From: Erythrobacteraceae bacterium
Lineage (GTDB): Bacteria > Pseudomonadota > Alphaproteobacteria > Sphingomonadales > Sphingomonadaceae
Assembly (NCBI GenBank): GCA_947479055.1
Contig: CANJYE010000012.1
Coordinates: 1-64,000, forward strand
Direction: 5' to 3'
Length of the DNA: 64,000 nucleotides
Shown here in pieces: positions 45,928 through 54,873 of this stretch. The position numbers were made by a program, and so were the translations under genes. The stretch's first letter is position 1. The number at the start of each line of letters is the position of its first letter. Under the pieces are notes generated by a model, which saw only the letters and a list, made by a program, of their open reading frames with translations, had not been told where the DNA came from and did not search any database.

Positions 45928-46983
45928 ATGAACCTCGCCAGCCCAACTCTCGGCATTCTCGGCGGCGGCCAGCTCGGCCGCATGCTGGCGATGGCCGCCG
46001 CCCAGCTCGGCATCCGCTGCCACATCTACGCGCCCGAGCGGGACAGCGTGGCCGCCGAAGTGGCCGCCGCCTTCACTTGCGCGCCGTGGCATGACAGCCA
46101 GGGCCTCGCCCGCTTCGCCGCCGCATGCAGCGCGATCACCTATGAGTTCGAGAATATCCCGGTCGAACCGATGAAGGCCTTGCCGGCCCACAAGCTCAAC
46201 CCGGCGCTGCGGGCGCTGGAAGTGGCGCAGGACCGGCTGAAGGAAAAGCGCTTCATCGAGGATCTGGGCGGGCGACCCGCGCCCTACCATCCGGTCGATT
46301 CGATCGAGGATCTGCGCACCGCGATGGACCGGATCGGCACGCCCGGCATCCTCAAGACCCGGCGCGATGGCTATGACGGCAAGGGCCAGTGGCGGATCGA
46401 GAGCAGGCGCGATGCCGATGCGATCCGCCTGCCCAACACCGGGCTGGTCTATGAAGGGCTGGTCCGCTTCGCTGCCGAATTCTCGGTAATCCTGGTGCGC
46501 GGCGCGGATGGCGAGATTCGCTTCTGGGACAGCGCCCAGAACGTCCACGCCGACGGCATCCTAGCCACCTCCACCCTTCCGCCCGCGCCGGTCGTGCTGG
46601 AACAGGTGGCCGATGCCCGCGCGCTGGCTGCGAAAGTGGCCGATACGCTGGGCTATGTCGGGGTGCTGACGCTGGAATTCTTCGCGACGGCGGATGGCCC
46701 GGTGTTCAACGAAATGGCCCCGCGCGTCCACAATTCGGGCCATTGGACGATCGAGGGCGCGCGCACCAGCCAGTTCGAGAACCATGTGCGCGCGGTCTGC
46801 GGCCTGCCGCTGGGCGATACTTCGCTCACGGCGCGCGGCATCGCCATGCGCAACCTGATCGGCGACGATGCGCTCAGCGCCAGTGCGCTGCTGGCCGATC
46901 CAGCCAACCATTTGCATCTCTATGGCAAGGCGGAAACACGGGCCGGGCGCAAGATGGGCCACGTCACCCGGCTGGAACCATGA
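45928..46983 (+). CDS. purK: N5-carboxyaminoimidazole ribonucleotide synthase
   Basis: A 351-residue ATP-grasp ligase. It starts with a Rossmann-like loop LGILGGGQLGRML, has TRRDGYDGKGQW in the ATP-grasp domain and FNEMAPRVHNSGHWTIEG near the Mg-binding end. It carboxylates AIR with bicarbonate and ATP. The stop overlaps the folA start (ATGA). Confidence 0.96.
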   Translation: MNLASPTLGILGGGQLGRMLAMAAAQLGIRCHIYAPERDSVAAEVAAAFTCAPWHDSQGLARFAAACSAITYEFENIPVEPMKALPAHKLNPALRALEVAQDRLKEKRFIEDLGGRPAPYHPVDSIEDLRTAMDRIGTPGILKTRRDGYDGKGQWRIESRRDADAIRLPNTGLVYEGLVRFAAEFSVILVRGADGEIRFWDSAQNVHADGILATSTLPPAPVVLEQVADARALAAKVADTLGYVGVLTLEFFATADGPVFNEMAPRVHNSGHWTIEGARTSQFENHVRAVCGLPLGDTSLTARGIAMRNLIGDDALSASALLADPANHLHLYGKAETRAGRKMGHVTRLEP

Positions 46984-47483
46984 GCGCCGATATCACTCTC
47001 GTCGTCGCCCGCGCCGACAATGGCGTGATCGGTCGTGACAATGCCCTGCCGTGGCATATCCCGGCCGACCTAAGGCGCTTCAAGGCGCTGACCATGGGGC
47101 CAGATGGAAAAGGGTGTGCCCTGGTGATGGGCCGCAAGACATTTGACAGCCTGCCCGGCCTGCTGCCCGGTCGCCGCCATATCGTGCTGACCCGCAATGC
47201 GGGCTGGCAGGCGAACGGTGCGCAAGTGGCCCGATCGGTGGCCGAAGCGCTGGCACTGGCGGGCGACACCCCCGCCGCGATTATCGGCGGGGCGGAAATC
47301 TATGCCCTGTTCCTGCCCCTTGCCAGCCGGATCGAACTGACCGAAGTGCATAGAGAGGTAGCGGGCGACACCCATATGCCCCATATCGGCGATGGTTGGG
47401 AGGAAGTGCTGCGCGAACGCCATGAGGCTTCGGGCGAAATCCCGGCCTGTTCATTCGTTACGCTGGAGCGCGCACAAAAGTGA
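46980..47483 (+). CDS. folA: Dihydrofolate reductase
   Basis: A 167-residue DHFR. It shows VARADNGVIGRDNALPWHIPADLRRFK, MGRKTFDSLPGLLPGRRH and an NADPH loop IIGGAEIYALFLP. It regenerates tetrahydrofolate for purine and thymidylate synthesis. The start overlaps purK and the stop overlaps ribF by four bases each, an efficient one-carbon/purine operon. Its thyA partner is not in the window. Confidence 0.96.
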   Translation: MSADITLVVARADNGVIGRDNALPWHIPADLRRFKALTMGPDGKGCALVMGRKTFDSLPGLLPGRRHIVLTRNAGWQANGAQVARSVAEALALAGDTPAAIIGGAEIYALFLPLASRIELTEVHREVAGDTHMPHIGDGWEEVLRERHEASGEIPACSFVTLERAQK

Positions 47484-48418
47484 TCCGCCTCGACCATCGT
47501 GAAAGGGTACCCGACCAACTGCGCGGCGCGATCATTGCGCTGGGCAATTTTGACGGCTTCCACCTCGGCCACCAGAGCGTGGCCCGCCAGGCGGTGGAAT
47601 GGGCGCGCGCCGAAGGCCGCCCGGCCATCATCGGCACGTTCGAACCGCATCCCGTGCGCTTCTTCAAGCCCGATGTCCCGCCCTTCTCGCTGACCAGCCT
47701 AGACCAGCGCGAGGATGCCTTCGCCGCCGCCGGGGCCGATGCGATGCTGGTCTTTCATTTCGACAATGCGCTGGCCGATACCACCGCCGAAGGCTTCGCC
47801 CACGACACGATGGTGGAACGGATCGGCTCGGCCGGGATCGTCACCGGCGAGGATTTCGCCTTCGCCAGGGGCCGCAGCGGCAACACCACGCTGCTGTCGG
47901 AATTGGGCCAGCACTATGGCTTTGGCGTGCGCACCGTCGGCCCGGTCGCCGAAGGGGGAGAAACCGTTTCCTCCAGCCGCATCCGCAAGGCCTTGCTGGC
48001 GGGCGATTGCGCCACTGCCGCACGGCTGATGACCCGGCCCTTCGCCATCCGGGGCGTGGTCCAGCATGGCGACAAGGTCGGCCGCACCATCGGCTTTCCC
48101 ACTGCCAACCTCCTCCTCGGCGATTATCTGCGCCCGCGCTTTGGCATCTATGCCGTGACCGGGCGGATCGTAGCGACGGGCGAAGTGCTGAAAGGCGCGG
48201 CCAATCTTGGCATCCGCCCGACTTTCGATCCGCCCAAGGAGCTGCTCGAACCCCATTTCTTCGACTTTTCCGGCGACCTTTACGGGCAGGAGATCGAAGT
48301 GGCCTTCCACCATTTCCTGCGGCCGGAACAGAAGTTCGACGGGCTGGACGCGCTGATGGCGCAGATGGCCAAGGATTGCGAGGAAGCAAGGAAACTCCTA
48401 AGCGCCTCCTCCTTATGA
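47480..48418 (+). CDS. ribF: Bifunctional riboflavin kinase/FAD synthetase
   Basis: A 312-residue RibF. The N-terminal FAD synthetase (adenylyltransferase) shows IALGNFDGFHLGHQ (HxGH nucleotide site); the C-terminal kinase shows GRTIGFPTANLLLGD and PRFGIYAV. It makes FMN and FAD, cofactors for the many flavoproteins of this region. It starts with GTG inside the folA stop and ends in the ileS start codon (ATGA). Confidence 0.95.
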   Translation: MIRLDHRERVPDQLRGAIIALGNFDGFHLGHQSVARQAVEWARAEGRPAIIGTFEPHPVRFFKPDVPPFSLTSLDQREDAFAAAGADAMLVFHFDNALADTTAEGFAHDTMVERIGSAGIVTGEDFAFARGRSGNTTLLSELGQHYGFGVRTVGPVAEGGETVSSSRIRKALLAGDCATAARLMTRPFAIRGVVQHGDKVGRTIGFPTANLLLGDYLRPRFGIYAVTGRIVATGEVLKGAANLGIRPTFDPPKELLEPHFFDFSGDLYGQEIEVAFHHFLRPEQKFDGLDALMAQMAKDCEEARKLLSASSL

Positions 48419-51393
48419 ACGAACAGCGCGACTACAGAGACACCGTCTTCCTGCCGAAGACTGATTTCCCGATGAAGGCCGGCCTCCCCGCCAAGGAGCC
48501 GGGCATCCTTGCCCGCTGGCAGGACGAAGGGCTGTATCAGGCCATTCGCGCAGCCCGGCATGGCCGCGACAAGTTCATCCTCCATGATGGCCCGCCCTAT
48601 GCCAATGGCGACATGCACATCGGCCATGCGCTCAACCATATCCTCAAGGACATGGTGATCCGCACCCAGACGCTGCTGGGCAAGGATGCGCCCTATGTGC
48701 CCGGCTGGGATTGCCACGGCCTGCCGATCGAATGGAAGGTCGAGGAACAGTACCGCAAGAAGAAGCTCAACAAGGACGAGGTCCCCCCGGCCGAATTCCG
48801 CGCCGAATGCCGCGCCTATGCCCAGAACTGGGTCGATACCCAGCGCGCACAGTTGAAGCGCCTTGGCATCGGCGCGAACTGGGACAAGCCCTACCTCACC
48901 ATGGATTTCGAAGCGGAAGCGACGATCGTCGCCGAACTGCTGAAATTCGCGGAATCCGGCCAGCTCTATCGCGGGGCTAAGCCGGTGATGTGGTCGCCAG
49001 TGGAGAAAACCGCGCTGGCCGAGGCTGAGGTCGAGTATGAAGACATCACCTCGACCCAGATCGACGTGGCGTTCGAGATTGTCAGCGCTCCCAATGCACC
49101 GCTCCTTCAAGAAGGTATCAATGCAGGTATCAAGCATTACGCCGTAATCTGGACTACCACGCCTTGGACAATTCCGACCAACCAGGCGATCGCATTCGGA
49201 CCCGAGATTGAATATTGGATTTACGATGTTGGCGAGAGCCGAATTGTAATTGCCTCTGCTCCAGGGATCACGAAGGATACGCTTACCAGGCTTGGCGCTT
49301 CAGATGCCGAATTCATAGGTTCACTTGGAGGATCACTTAAAGGCGCCGTCGCCCGCCACCCGATGCACCATCTCGGCGGATTCTTCGCCAGGCCCCGCCC
49401 GTTCCTGCCCGGCGATTTCGTCACCACCGAGAGCGGCACTGGCTTGGTGCATATGGCGCCCGACCACGGCGAGGACGATTTCCTGCTGTGCAAGGCGCAC
49501 GGGATCGAGCCGGTGTTCGCGGTCGAAGGCGATGGGAAATATCGCGAGGACTGGGCCTGGCTCGGCGGCCAAGGCTCTGTCATCAATCCCAAATTCAACG
49601 CCCCCGATGGCCCGATCTGCGAGGATTTGCGCGCCTCCGGCGGCCTGCTGGCGGCGAGCGCGGACTACAAGCATTCCTATCCGCACAGCTGGCGGTCCAA
49701 GGCCAAGGTGATCTTCCGCTGCACGCCGCAATGGTTCGTGCCAATGGACAAACCGATCGATCGGCAAGTGCCGCTCTGCGCCACCGAGGAAGGCATCCGG
49801 GCAGGGCAGGGCGAAGGCGAAACCCTGCGCGAAACCGCGCTTTCCGCCATCGCCGCCACTCGCTTCGTGCCGGACAAGGGCCGCAACCGGATCGGGTCGA
49901 TGGTCGAGGGCCGCCCCGACTGGGTGCTGTCCCGTCAGCGCGCCTGGGGCGTGCCTATCACTCTGTTCGTAAACCGGAAAACCGGCCAGTACCTCAACGA
50001 TCCGGCCGTCAACGCGCGGATCATCGAGGCGGTGCGGCATGGCGGGGTCGATGCCTGGACTGCCGATGCCGCGCAGGAGCTGCTCGGCCACGCGCACGAT
50101 GCCGCCGATTTCGAACAGGTCACTGATATTCTTGATGTCTGGTTCGATTCTGGCTGCACCCACGCCTTCGTGCTGGAAAGCGGGCGCTGGCCGGAACTGA
50201 CATGGCCGGCCGATCTTTATCTCGAAGGGTCCGACCAGCATCGCGGCTGGTTCCAGTCGAGCCTGCTGCAAAGCTGCGCGACCCGCGGCCGGGCGCCTTA
50301 CAATGCCGTGCTGACCCATGGATTCACCATGGATTCCAAGGGCATGAAGATGTCCAAATCATTGGGCAACACGATCAGCCCCTTGGACGTGATGCGCGAT
50401 TATGGCGCGGATATCATCCGGCTGTGGGCGCTGTCGGTCGATTATACCGAGGACCACCGGATCGGCCCGGAAATCCTGAAAGGCGTGGCAGATCAGTACC
50501 GTAAGCTGCGCAACACCTTCCGTTACCTGCTGGGCGCGCTGGATGGGTACAACGCTGCAGAAACCGTGCACAACACGGTCGAGATGCCGGAGCTGGAGCG
50601 CTACATGCTCTCACTGCTGGCACAGCTCGATGCAACGCTGCGCCAGGCGACGCGGGATTTCGACTTCAACAGCTACACCCGCGCGCTGACCGATTTCTGC
50701 AACGAGGATCTGTCGGCCTTCTTCTTCGATATCCGCAAGGACTGCCTCTATTGCGACGCGCCGACGGACCCGAAGCGGATGGCCTACCGCACCGTGCTCG
50801 ACACGCTGTTCCACGCGCTGGTGCGCTATGCCGCGCCGGTGCTGGTCTATACGGCCGAGGAAGTGTGGGGGACGCGCTTTCCGGATGCGGGCAGCGTGCA
50901 TCTGCTGGAGTGGCCGGTGCTGCCCGAAACCGCGCTCGACGGTCACGTCGGCGAAGGCAGCGGGACCCCGGATCAAGTCCGGGGTGACGAGTTGGTGGAG
51001 AGGTGGCGCGTTGTCAGAACAATCCGATCGTCCGTCCTTCATGCGATCGAGGAAAAGCGTCGCTCCAAAGAACTAGGTTCCAGCCTAGAGGCTGAAATCG
51101 ATCTTAAGGTTTATCAGGTTTCCTCCAAAATTGATGTCGATTGGGCAGAAGTGTTTATCGTAAGCGATGCACAAGTTGAAATTTCGCTGTCTGACGGGCC
51201 TCAAGAATTTTCTGTCACTATGAATGATGGGCCGGTCAAGGTGATAATGGGTCCGAGCTGCAACACTTCCGTCACCCGCACCACCCACCACAAATGCGGC
51301 CGCTGCTGGCGTCACCTGCCCGAAGTCACCGGGGACGGCACCCTGTGCGGGCGGTGCGAGAGCGTTGTCGCCGAAATGGACGCTAACGCCTGA
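48415..51393 (+). CDS. ileS: Isoleucyl-tRNA synthetase
   Basis: A 992-residue class I synthetase. It has HIGH-type HIGHALN (about 68-74), the editing-domain TTTPWTIPTN segment, KMSKS (GMKMSKSLGN, about 642-651) and a C-terminal zinc knuckle CGRCW...CGRC. It charges tRNA-Ile and edits valine. Two stretches (about 49081-49330 and 51015-51260) have visibly lower GC and different codons. A palindromic repeat (50965-50985) is translated in frame as GTPDQVRGDE near the C-terminal region. It starts inside the ribF stop. Confidence 0.96.
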   Translation: MNEQRDYRDTVFLPKTDFPMKAGLPAKEPGILARWQDEGLYQAIRAARHGRDKFILHDGPPYANGDMHIGHALNHILKDMVIRTQTLLGKDAPYVPGWDCHGLPIEWKVEEQYRKKKLNKDEVPPAEFRAECRAYAQNWVDTQRAQLKRLGIGANWDKPYLTMDFEAEATIVAELLKFAESGQLYRGAKPVMWSPVEKTALAEAEVEYEDITSTQIDVAFEIVSAPNAPLLQEGINAGIKHYAVIWTTTPWTIPTNQAIAFGPEIEYWIYDVGESRIVIASAPGITKDTLTRLGASDAEFIGSLGGSLKGAVARHPMHHLGGFFARPRPFLPGDFVTTESGTGLVHMAPDHGEDDFLLCKAHGIEPVFAVEGDGKYREDWAWLGGQGSVINPKFNAPDGPICEDLRASGGLLAASADYKHSYPHSWRSKAKVIFRCTPQWFVPMDKPIDRQVPLCATEEGIRAGQGEGETLRETALSAIAATRFVPDKGRNRIGSMVEGRPDWVLSRQRAWGVPITLFVNRKTGQYLNDPAVNARIIEAVRHGGVDAWTADAAQELLGHAHDAADFEQVTDILDVWFDSGCTHAFVLESGRWPELTWPADLYLEGSDQHRGWFQSSLLQSCATRGRAPYNAVLTHGFTMDSKGMKMSKSLGNTISPLDVMRDYGADIIRLWALSVDYTEDHRIGPEILKGVADQYRKLRNTFRYLLGALDGYNAAETVHNTVEMPELERYMLSLLAQLDATLRQATRDFDFNSYTRALTDFCNEDLSAFFFDIRKDCLYCDAPTDPKRMAYRTVLDTLFHALVRYAAPVLVYTAEEVWGTRFPDAGSVHLLEWPVLPETALDGHVGEGSGTPDQVRGDELVERWRVVRTIRSSVLHAIEEKRRSKELGSSLEAEIDLKVYQVSSKIDVDWAEVFIVSDAQVEISLSDGPQEFSVTMNDGPVKVIMGPSCNTSVTRTTHHKCGRCWRHLPEVTGDGTLCGRCESVVAEMDANA
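50965..50985. repeat. REP-like palindrome inside ileS
   Basis: Arms ACCCCGGA (50965-50972) and TCCGGGGT (50978-50985) surround loop TCAAG. It lies in frame in ileS and adds about ten residues between two core segments. It has the same arm length and a related loop as the palindromes at 52446-52466 and 52557-52577, so they appear to be variants of one family. Confidence 0.8.
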
Positions 51394-51395
51394 CC

Positions 51396-51950
51396 ATGGC
51401 CTGGACCAACCGCATCTTCGGCTTCGCCATCGCGGCGACGGTCTATCTGCTCGATCAGGCGATCAAGGGGCTGATGGTCGGGCCGCTGCAACTGCGCGAG
51501 CGGGACGAGATCTATCTGCTGCCGTTCTTCAATCTCAAATGGACGCAGAATTTCGGCGTTTCGCTGGGAATGTTCAGCGCCAGTTCGCCGGAAATGCTGA
51601 TGATGCTGATCGGCCTGACCGGGCTGATCGCGGCGGTGGTGGTGGTGTGGATGCTGCGCGAGCAGGCCTTTGGCGAGATCGCCGCACTGGGCCTGATCCT
51701 GGGCGGCGCGCTCGGCAATATCCATGATCGCGCCACGCTGGGCTATGTGATCGACTATGCCGATCTGCATATCGGAGAATTCCGCCCCTTCCTGATTTTC
51801 AATCTTGCCGATGCCGCGATCACCATCGGCGTCCTGATAATCCTTGCCCGCTCCTTCTTCCTGCGCGAAAAGGAAGGCGAAGCGGTTGACGATGCCGCCC
51901 CAGACAATGATCGAGCCGATCGGCCCGAGGAGAATCCTGACCATGCGTAA
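51396..51950 (+). CDS. lspA: Lipoprotein signal peptidase (signal peptidase II)
   Basis: A 184-residue four-helix membrane aspartyl peptidase. The catalytic Asp pair is D120 (GYVIDYAD) and D139 (FNLADA). It cleaves prolipoproteins after lipid attachment, such as the BamF-like and OmpA-like lipoproteins of this window. The tail after the last helix is acidic and about 25 residues long. It starts two bases after ileS, the common ileS-lspA coupling, and overlaps the next gene by eight bases. Confidence 0.95.
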   Translation: MAWTNRIFGFAIAATVYLLDQAIKGLMVGPLQLRERDEIYLLPFFNLKWTQNFGVSLGMFSASSPEMLMMLIGLTGLIAAVVVVWMLREQAFGEIAALGLILGGALGNIHDRATLGYVIDYADLHIGEFRPFLIFNLADAAITIGVLIILARSFFLREKEGEAVDDAAPDNDRADRPEENPDHA

Positions 51951-52356
51951 GCTTCCCGCACTTGTCCTGTTGCTTGCCGGTTCGGCCACGCTGTCCGCCT
52001 GCGGCGGCGGCGGCATTTTCGAGCGTGACCGGCCCGATGAAATGGCCGTGCAGCGCCAGGCGCCGCTGGTCGTCCCGCCCGATTTTGCCCTTACCCCGCC
52101 GCAGCCGGGCGCACCCCGCCCGATGGAAGGCACCGCACAGGAACACGCGCTCGAAGCGATGTTCGGCGGTACCGCGCCGCGCAGCGATGTCGAAGCAGCC
52201 ACAGTTGGCGAAGCTGGCTCCGCCGCCCCGGGCATCCGCTCTGCCGTGGGCGACGAGGATACCAAGACCGTCGCCAAGGGCACCGTCACCCGCGATATCC
52301 TGTCCGCCCCGCAAGGCGACGGGCGCGATGCACGCTCGGTCATCCCGAACAACTGA
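51943..52356 (+). CDS. DUF3035 lipoprotein (BamF-like)
   Basis: A 137-residue lipoprotein. The signal peptide ends with a lipobox LSAC, lipidated Cys at C20. The rest is low in regular structure and rich in Pro, Ala and Gly. DUF3035 proteins downstream of lspA in alphaproteobacteria include BamF, a subunit of the outer-membrane beta-barrel assembly machine. The match to BamF here rests mainly on family and place. The next M16-peptidase genes usual after it are absent; a repeat region follows. Confidence 0.78.
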   Translation: MRKLPALVLLLAGSATLSACGGGGIFERDRPDEMAVQRQAPLVVPPDFALTPPQPGAPRPMEGTAQEHALEAMFGGTAPRSDVEAATVGEAGSAAPGIRSAVGDEDTKTVAKGTVTRDILSAPQGDGRDARSVIPNN

Positions 52357-52440
52357 GGCCGAATTGCGCCTTTTGATCGGAATCTGTAGCTCCCCCCTCT
52401 TCAGAGGAGGGGCATCGGGTACTCCCGGTTTTTCCCGAAC

Positions 52441-52582
52441 TCGTCATCCTGAACTTGTTTCAGGATCCATTTCTCCGCGCGCCCAGAGCTTGGATGCCGC
52501 AAGCAAGCCTCGCGGATTGCGCCAATCCGGCTTGCTCCAAGCGTTCCGCATGATGGATCCTGAAACAAGTTCAGGATGACGA
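52441..52582. repeat. 142-bp cruciform-like palindromic element
   Basis: A perfect 30-base inverted repeat (52441-52470 against 52553-52582) encloses 82 bases that themselves contain nested arms GCTTGGA/TCCAAGC, GCAAGCC/GGCTTGC and CGGATTG/CAATCCG. Each outer arm is itself a palindrome (ATCCTGAA, loop of five, TTCAGGAT). It sits between convergent genes and fills the gap 52357-52659. It looks like a MITE or paired REP (BIME-like) unit and may terminate both transcripts. Confidence 0.8.
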
Positions 52583-52659
52583 AAGATGAGAGTTCAGGCG
52601 AATATGCGATCACCCCACTCTTGAGAGGACCGGGAGCGCCCATCGCAAGGCCGCCCTGC

Positions 52660-53967
52660 CTATTCCGGCCCGCCCCCGAGCGACGAGACCAGCAGCTTGT
52701 CGATCTTGCGGCCATCCATGTCGACCACTTCGAAGCGCCAGCCTTCGGCAATAAAGCTTTCCCCCTCGACCGGCAGCTTCTTCAGCACGGAAAGCACATA
52801 ACCGGCAGTGGTGGCGTAATCCCGGTCGTCCGGCAGTTCGAGGCCGAACCGCTCGGCCAGTGCATCGGCCGGGAAGGCCCCCGCCACCAGCAGCGAGCCA
52901 TCATCGCGCTCCACCACCATCGGCTCGTCACCGGCATCGAGATGGCTGACGAAATTGCCGACAATGGCCGAAAGCAGGTCGGCCGGTGTCACCACCCCTT
53001 CGAGATGGCCATATTCATCGTGGACCATCGCCATCGACACGTTCGATTGCTGGAGGATGCGCAGCGCATCCATCGCGTCGAGCTGGTCGGGGATGATCAG
53101 CGCCTTCTTCATTAGCCGTCCGATATTGACCTTGCGACCATCGAGCAGCGCGGCCAGCACTTCCTTGACCTTCAGCACGCCGACGATCCGGTCGGGCGAG
53201 CCATCGGCCACCGGCAGCAGCGAATGGGGGCTGTCCTTGATCCGGGCGCGCAGGTCAGCCTCGCTCGCACGGCGTTCGATCCAGTGAAGTTCGGTGCGCG
53301 GGGTCATCAGTTCGCGCACCGGGCGGTCGGCCAGCCGCATGATCCCGGCCATGATCGCGCGCTCGTCCTCCTCGATCACACCGGAACGGGTCGCCTCGGC
53401 GAAGATCATGTGAAGTTCTTCGGCGGTCACCTCCGGTTCGCCCGACTGGTGCACCTGGAACAGCCGCAGCAGCAGCGCGGAGGACCTGTCCAGCAGCCAT
53501 ACGAACGGCGCGTTCACCCGCGCCACCAGCGCCATCGGCCGGGAGGCGAAAATCGCTATCGGCTCGGCGGCGCGCAGCGCGAGCTGCTTGGGGACCAGTT
53601 CGCCCACGACCAGGCTGAAATAGGTGGTGGCGAAGATCACCAGTGCAAAGCCGGCATTGTCGGCATAGCGCAGTGGCACGCCCAGCGCCGCCATCCGCTC
53701 ACCCACCGGGCCACCCAGGCTCGCGCCCGAATAGGCGCCAGCGATGATCCCGACCAGGGTGATGCCGATCTGCACGGTGGAAAGGAACTTGCCGGGATCG
53801 GATGCCAGCAGCAGCGCGGTCTTCGCCCCATGGCTGCCCTGCTCCGCCGCTACCCGCAACCGCGCCGGGCGGGCCGACACGATCGCCAGTTCCGACATCG
53901 AGAAAATAGCGTTCAGCAGGATCAATCCTGCAATGATGAAGAGATCGGACCAGGGGAAGGGAGACAC
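52660..53967 (-). CDS. CorC/CNNM-type membrane protein with CBS domains (hemolysin-like)
   Basis: A 435-residue protein. The N-terminal DUF21/CNNM domain has three to four membrane segments (LFIIAGLILLNAIFSMSELAIVS, TVQIGITLVGIIAGAYSG, FALVIFATTYFSLVVGEL); two CBS domains follow (VRELMTPR, DALRILQQSNVSMAMVHDEYGHLEGVVTP); a CorC_HlyC domain closes it. The family affects Mg or other cation efflux; hemolytic names are historical. The start is uncertain: a GTG at 53967 fits the usual length. Confidence 0.88.
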   Translation of the reverse strand: MSPFPWSDLFIIAGLILLNAIFSMSELAIVSARPARLRVAAEQGSHGAKTALLLASDPGKFLSTVQIGITLVGIIAGAYSGASLGGPVGERMAALGVPLRYADNAGFALVIFATTYFSLVVGELVPKQLALRAAEPIAIFASRPMALVARVNAPFVWLLDRSSALLLRLFQVHQSGEPEVTAEELHMIFAEATRSGVIEEDERAIMAGIMRLADRPVRELMTPRTELHWIERRASEADLRARIKDSPHSLLPVADGSPDRIVGVLKVKEVLAALLDGRKVNIGRLMKKALIIPDQLDAMDALRILQQSNVSMAMVHDEYGHLEGVVTPADLLSAIVGNFVSHLDAGDEPMVVERDDGSLLVAGAFPADALAERFGLELPDDRDYATTAGYVLSVLKKLPVEGESFIAEGWRFEVVDMDGRKIDKLLVSSLGGGPE

Positions 53968-54124
53968 GCCATACTCGCTAGCAGGTTCACATTCATTCGG
54001 CCACCATGGATCGAAACCGTCCACGCTGCGTTCATGCAACAAGTTGAAAGTACATATTGGCCGCATCGCACAGATGCTTCAACACGGCCCATCAATTTGT
54101 TCGCTAACAGAAGGAACTGCGGCG

Positions 54125-54817
54125 ATGAACAAACCTCGTATTTTCACAGCCAGTGTTGCGGCGCTGGCTATGCTCAGCCTCTCGGCCTGCGTGACCGATC
54201 CCAACACCGGCCAGAAGAAGGTCTCGCGCACCGCAATCGGTGCGGGTGGCGGGGCGCTGGCGGGTTATCTGCTGGGCGGACTGATCGGCGGCAAGACCGC
54301 CCGGATCGTCGGCGCGGGGATCGGCGGCGTGGCCGGCGGCGTGGTCGGCTACAAGATGGACCAGCAGATCAGGGAACTGAAGGAGCAGACCGCCGGTTCC
54401 GGCGTGGACGTCACCCCGACCGACAATGGCAGCGCGATCCTGGTCAACCTGCCCGACGGCGTGACTTTCGCGGTCGACAGCAGCGCGATCAGCCCGACCT
54501 TCCAGCGCACGCTCGATTCGATCGCCAACAGCATGATCCAGTATCCCAACAGCCTGATCGATGTTTACGGCCATACCGATTCGACCGGCTCGGACGCCTA
54601 TAACCAGGCGCTTTCGGAACGGCGCGCGCAGGCGGTGGCCAATTACCTCATCTCGCACGGGGTCTCCTCCTCGCGCATCCGCTGGCAGGGCTTTGGCGAG
54701 ACCCAGCCGGTGGTCAGCAACGACACCGAGGAAGGCCGCGCGCGCAACCGCCGGGTGGAAATCAAGATCGTGCCAGTTTCGAGCGAGGATGTCTCGGCGG
54801 CCCGTTCGGGTCAGTAG
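54125..54817 (+). CDS. OmpA-family lipoprotein with glycine zipper
   Basis: A 230-residue outer-membrane lipoprotein. Its lipobox LSAC gives lipidated C22; a glycine-zipper (2TM) segment GGALAGYLLGGLIGG and GAGIGGVAGGVVGY spans about 40-77; the C-terminal peptidoglycan-binding OmpA domain has DVYGHTDSTGSDAYNQALSE and RNRRVEI. It ties outer membrane to cell wall. It is divergent from the CorC-like gene. A single-gene transcript seems likely. Confidence 0.92.
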   Translation: MNKPRIFTASVAALAMLSLSACVTDPNTGQKKVSRTAIGAGGGALAGYLLGGLIGGKTARIVGAGIGGVAGGVVGYKMDQQIRELKEQTAGSGVDVTPTDNGSAILVNLPDGVTFAVDSSAISPTFQRTLDSIANSMIQYPNSLIDVYGHTDSTGSDAYNQALSERRAQAVANYLISHGVSSSRIRWQGFGETQPVVSNDTEEGRARNRRVEIKIVPVSSEDVSAARSGQ

Positions 54818-54873
54818 GGTTCCGGCCAGAACCATTGCCTTTCCCCCTCCCGCTTGCGGGAGGGGAGCGGTTG

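Noticed and set aside
47599-48414. Long N-terminal extension of the IleS frame
   Set aside because: It overlaps ribF in another frame; IleS homology begins at the ATG at 48415 inside the ribF stop.
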